A DNA stretch of 64,000 nucleotides from Oasisia sp. SBJ-2009 (lineage: Eukaryota; Annelida; Polychaeta; Sabellida; Siboglinidae): NCBI GenBank assembly GCA_964017155.1, contig OZ024858.1, positions 27,790,687 through 27,854,686 of the forward strand, written 5' to 3'. The first letter of the stretch is position 1. Each line of letters starts with the position of its first letter. Below the pieces are notes generated by a model. It ran no database searches. It had not been told where the DNA came from and worked only from the letters and a program-made list of their open reading frames with translations. The position numbers and the translations under genes were made by a program. Below are positions 63,251 to 64,000 of the stretch, one piece after another.

Positions 63251-63678
63251 ATAACGTCACGACGCTATTCCTCCTTTATGATGGGCCCGGTTCGACATGG
63301 TAGCGAAATGCTACGACATCGTTTCGTCGCATCGCGCAATCGCTCAACTCATTGTACCCGTGTCGGTCCACGGCATCCCTTAACTGTTTCCAATGTGAAA
63401 GCGCGACTATAGCCTAATGGGTGTGATGCGATAAAACGATTGAGCGTTGGAGCAACGGCTCTATATATGTCGTGCTTTACAAAGGCGCTACGACGCGTTG
63501 ACATGTGAGAGCTCACAACGGGAACGATTCCAGCAAAATGCCTAACACGAGCACTAGTGTTGTTTTTGTGTGGAGTCACACCGGGACTAAGACACTCATT
63601 AACACAGACATATATAATTATGTAGCACTCTTAGCCAGCTCTTGATTCATTGTTTGGGTCTCTCTGTCTGTCTCTCTC

Positions 63679-64000
63679 TTTCTATCTCTCTATCTCTCTA
63701 TCTCTCTATCTCTCTATCTCTCTATCTCTCTATCTCTCTATCTCTCTATCTCTCTATCTCTCTATCTCTCTATCTCTCTATCTCTCTATCTCTCTATCTC
63801 TCTATCTCTCTATCTCTCTATCTCTCTATCTCTCTATCTCTCTATCTCTCTATCTCTCTATCTCTCTATCTCTCTATCTCTCTATCTCTCTATCTCTCTA
63901 TCTCTCTATCTCTCTATCTCTCTATCTCTCTATCTCTCTATCTCTCTATCTCTCTATCTATCTATCTATCTATCTCTCTCTCTCTCTCTCTCTATCTATC
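63679..64000. repeat. (TATCTCTC)n octanucleotide tract reaching the window end
   Basis: About 35 units of TATCTCTC, changing to (TATC)n and (TC)n in the last 50 bases. It runs off the right edge. Confidence 0.95.

Overview
This is a window of a metazoan nuclear genome. It is intron-rich, AT-rich between exons, and crowded with tandem repeats, short DNA transposons and tRNA-derived SINEs. The density of minisatellites, the hAT and TTAA-type MITEs and the Penelope-like and LINE relics suggest an invertebrate, most likely a lophotrochozoan such as a mollusc. That assignment is inference and weak. Almost every long open frame in the window is a repeat artefact; the real coding sequence lies in short spliced exons on the minus strand.

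Left third (99-21633, minus strand): the 5' part of an ankyrin-repeat gene. I could place twelve coding exons whose phases all agree, giving 467 residues from a start codon at 21633 to the window edge, where the gene continues. Twelve complete ankyrin repeats and the start of a thirteenth are present. A short N-terminal leader and a non-canonical insertion inside the sixth repeat resemble TRPA1-type cation channels, so I call it TRPA-like; the channel domain would lie outside the window. Its introns hold arrays of 41, 33, 28, 25 and 46 bp units, a 1.5 kb TIR transposon, several MITEs and SINEs, and a Penelope-like GIY-YIG relic between long inverted repeats.

Middle and right (40019-60012, minus strand): a complete four-exon gene for NDUFB10, an accessory subunit of mitochondrial complex I, encoding 167 residues over 20 kb. 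Its introns are filled by a 23 bp array, a 22 bp array, a 2.7 kb array of 40 bp units, a hAT MITE, LINE debris, a possible 6.3 kb TTAA-bounded element and a pure 780 bp (TATC)n tract. A possible divergent first exon lies 55 bp from the NDUFB10 start codon.

Between the genes (about 21.6-40.0 kb): minisatellites of 46 and 13 bp, TA-rich palindromic MITEs, a CpG-bearing (GACC)n tract, a foldback element, hAT MITEs and a 1.3 kb C/T-rich array with strong G-quadruplex potential.

The most striking pattern is that three minisatellites sit on exon borders of the TRPA-like gene and carry a splice-site-like sequence in each unit: an acceptor at 7058 (the unit copies the real exon border), a donor at 12645, and a candidate acceptor beside the start codon at 21633. 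A fourth array starts close to the last NDUFB10 acceptor. Unit counts given here are estimates from coordinates.
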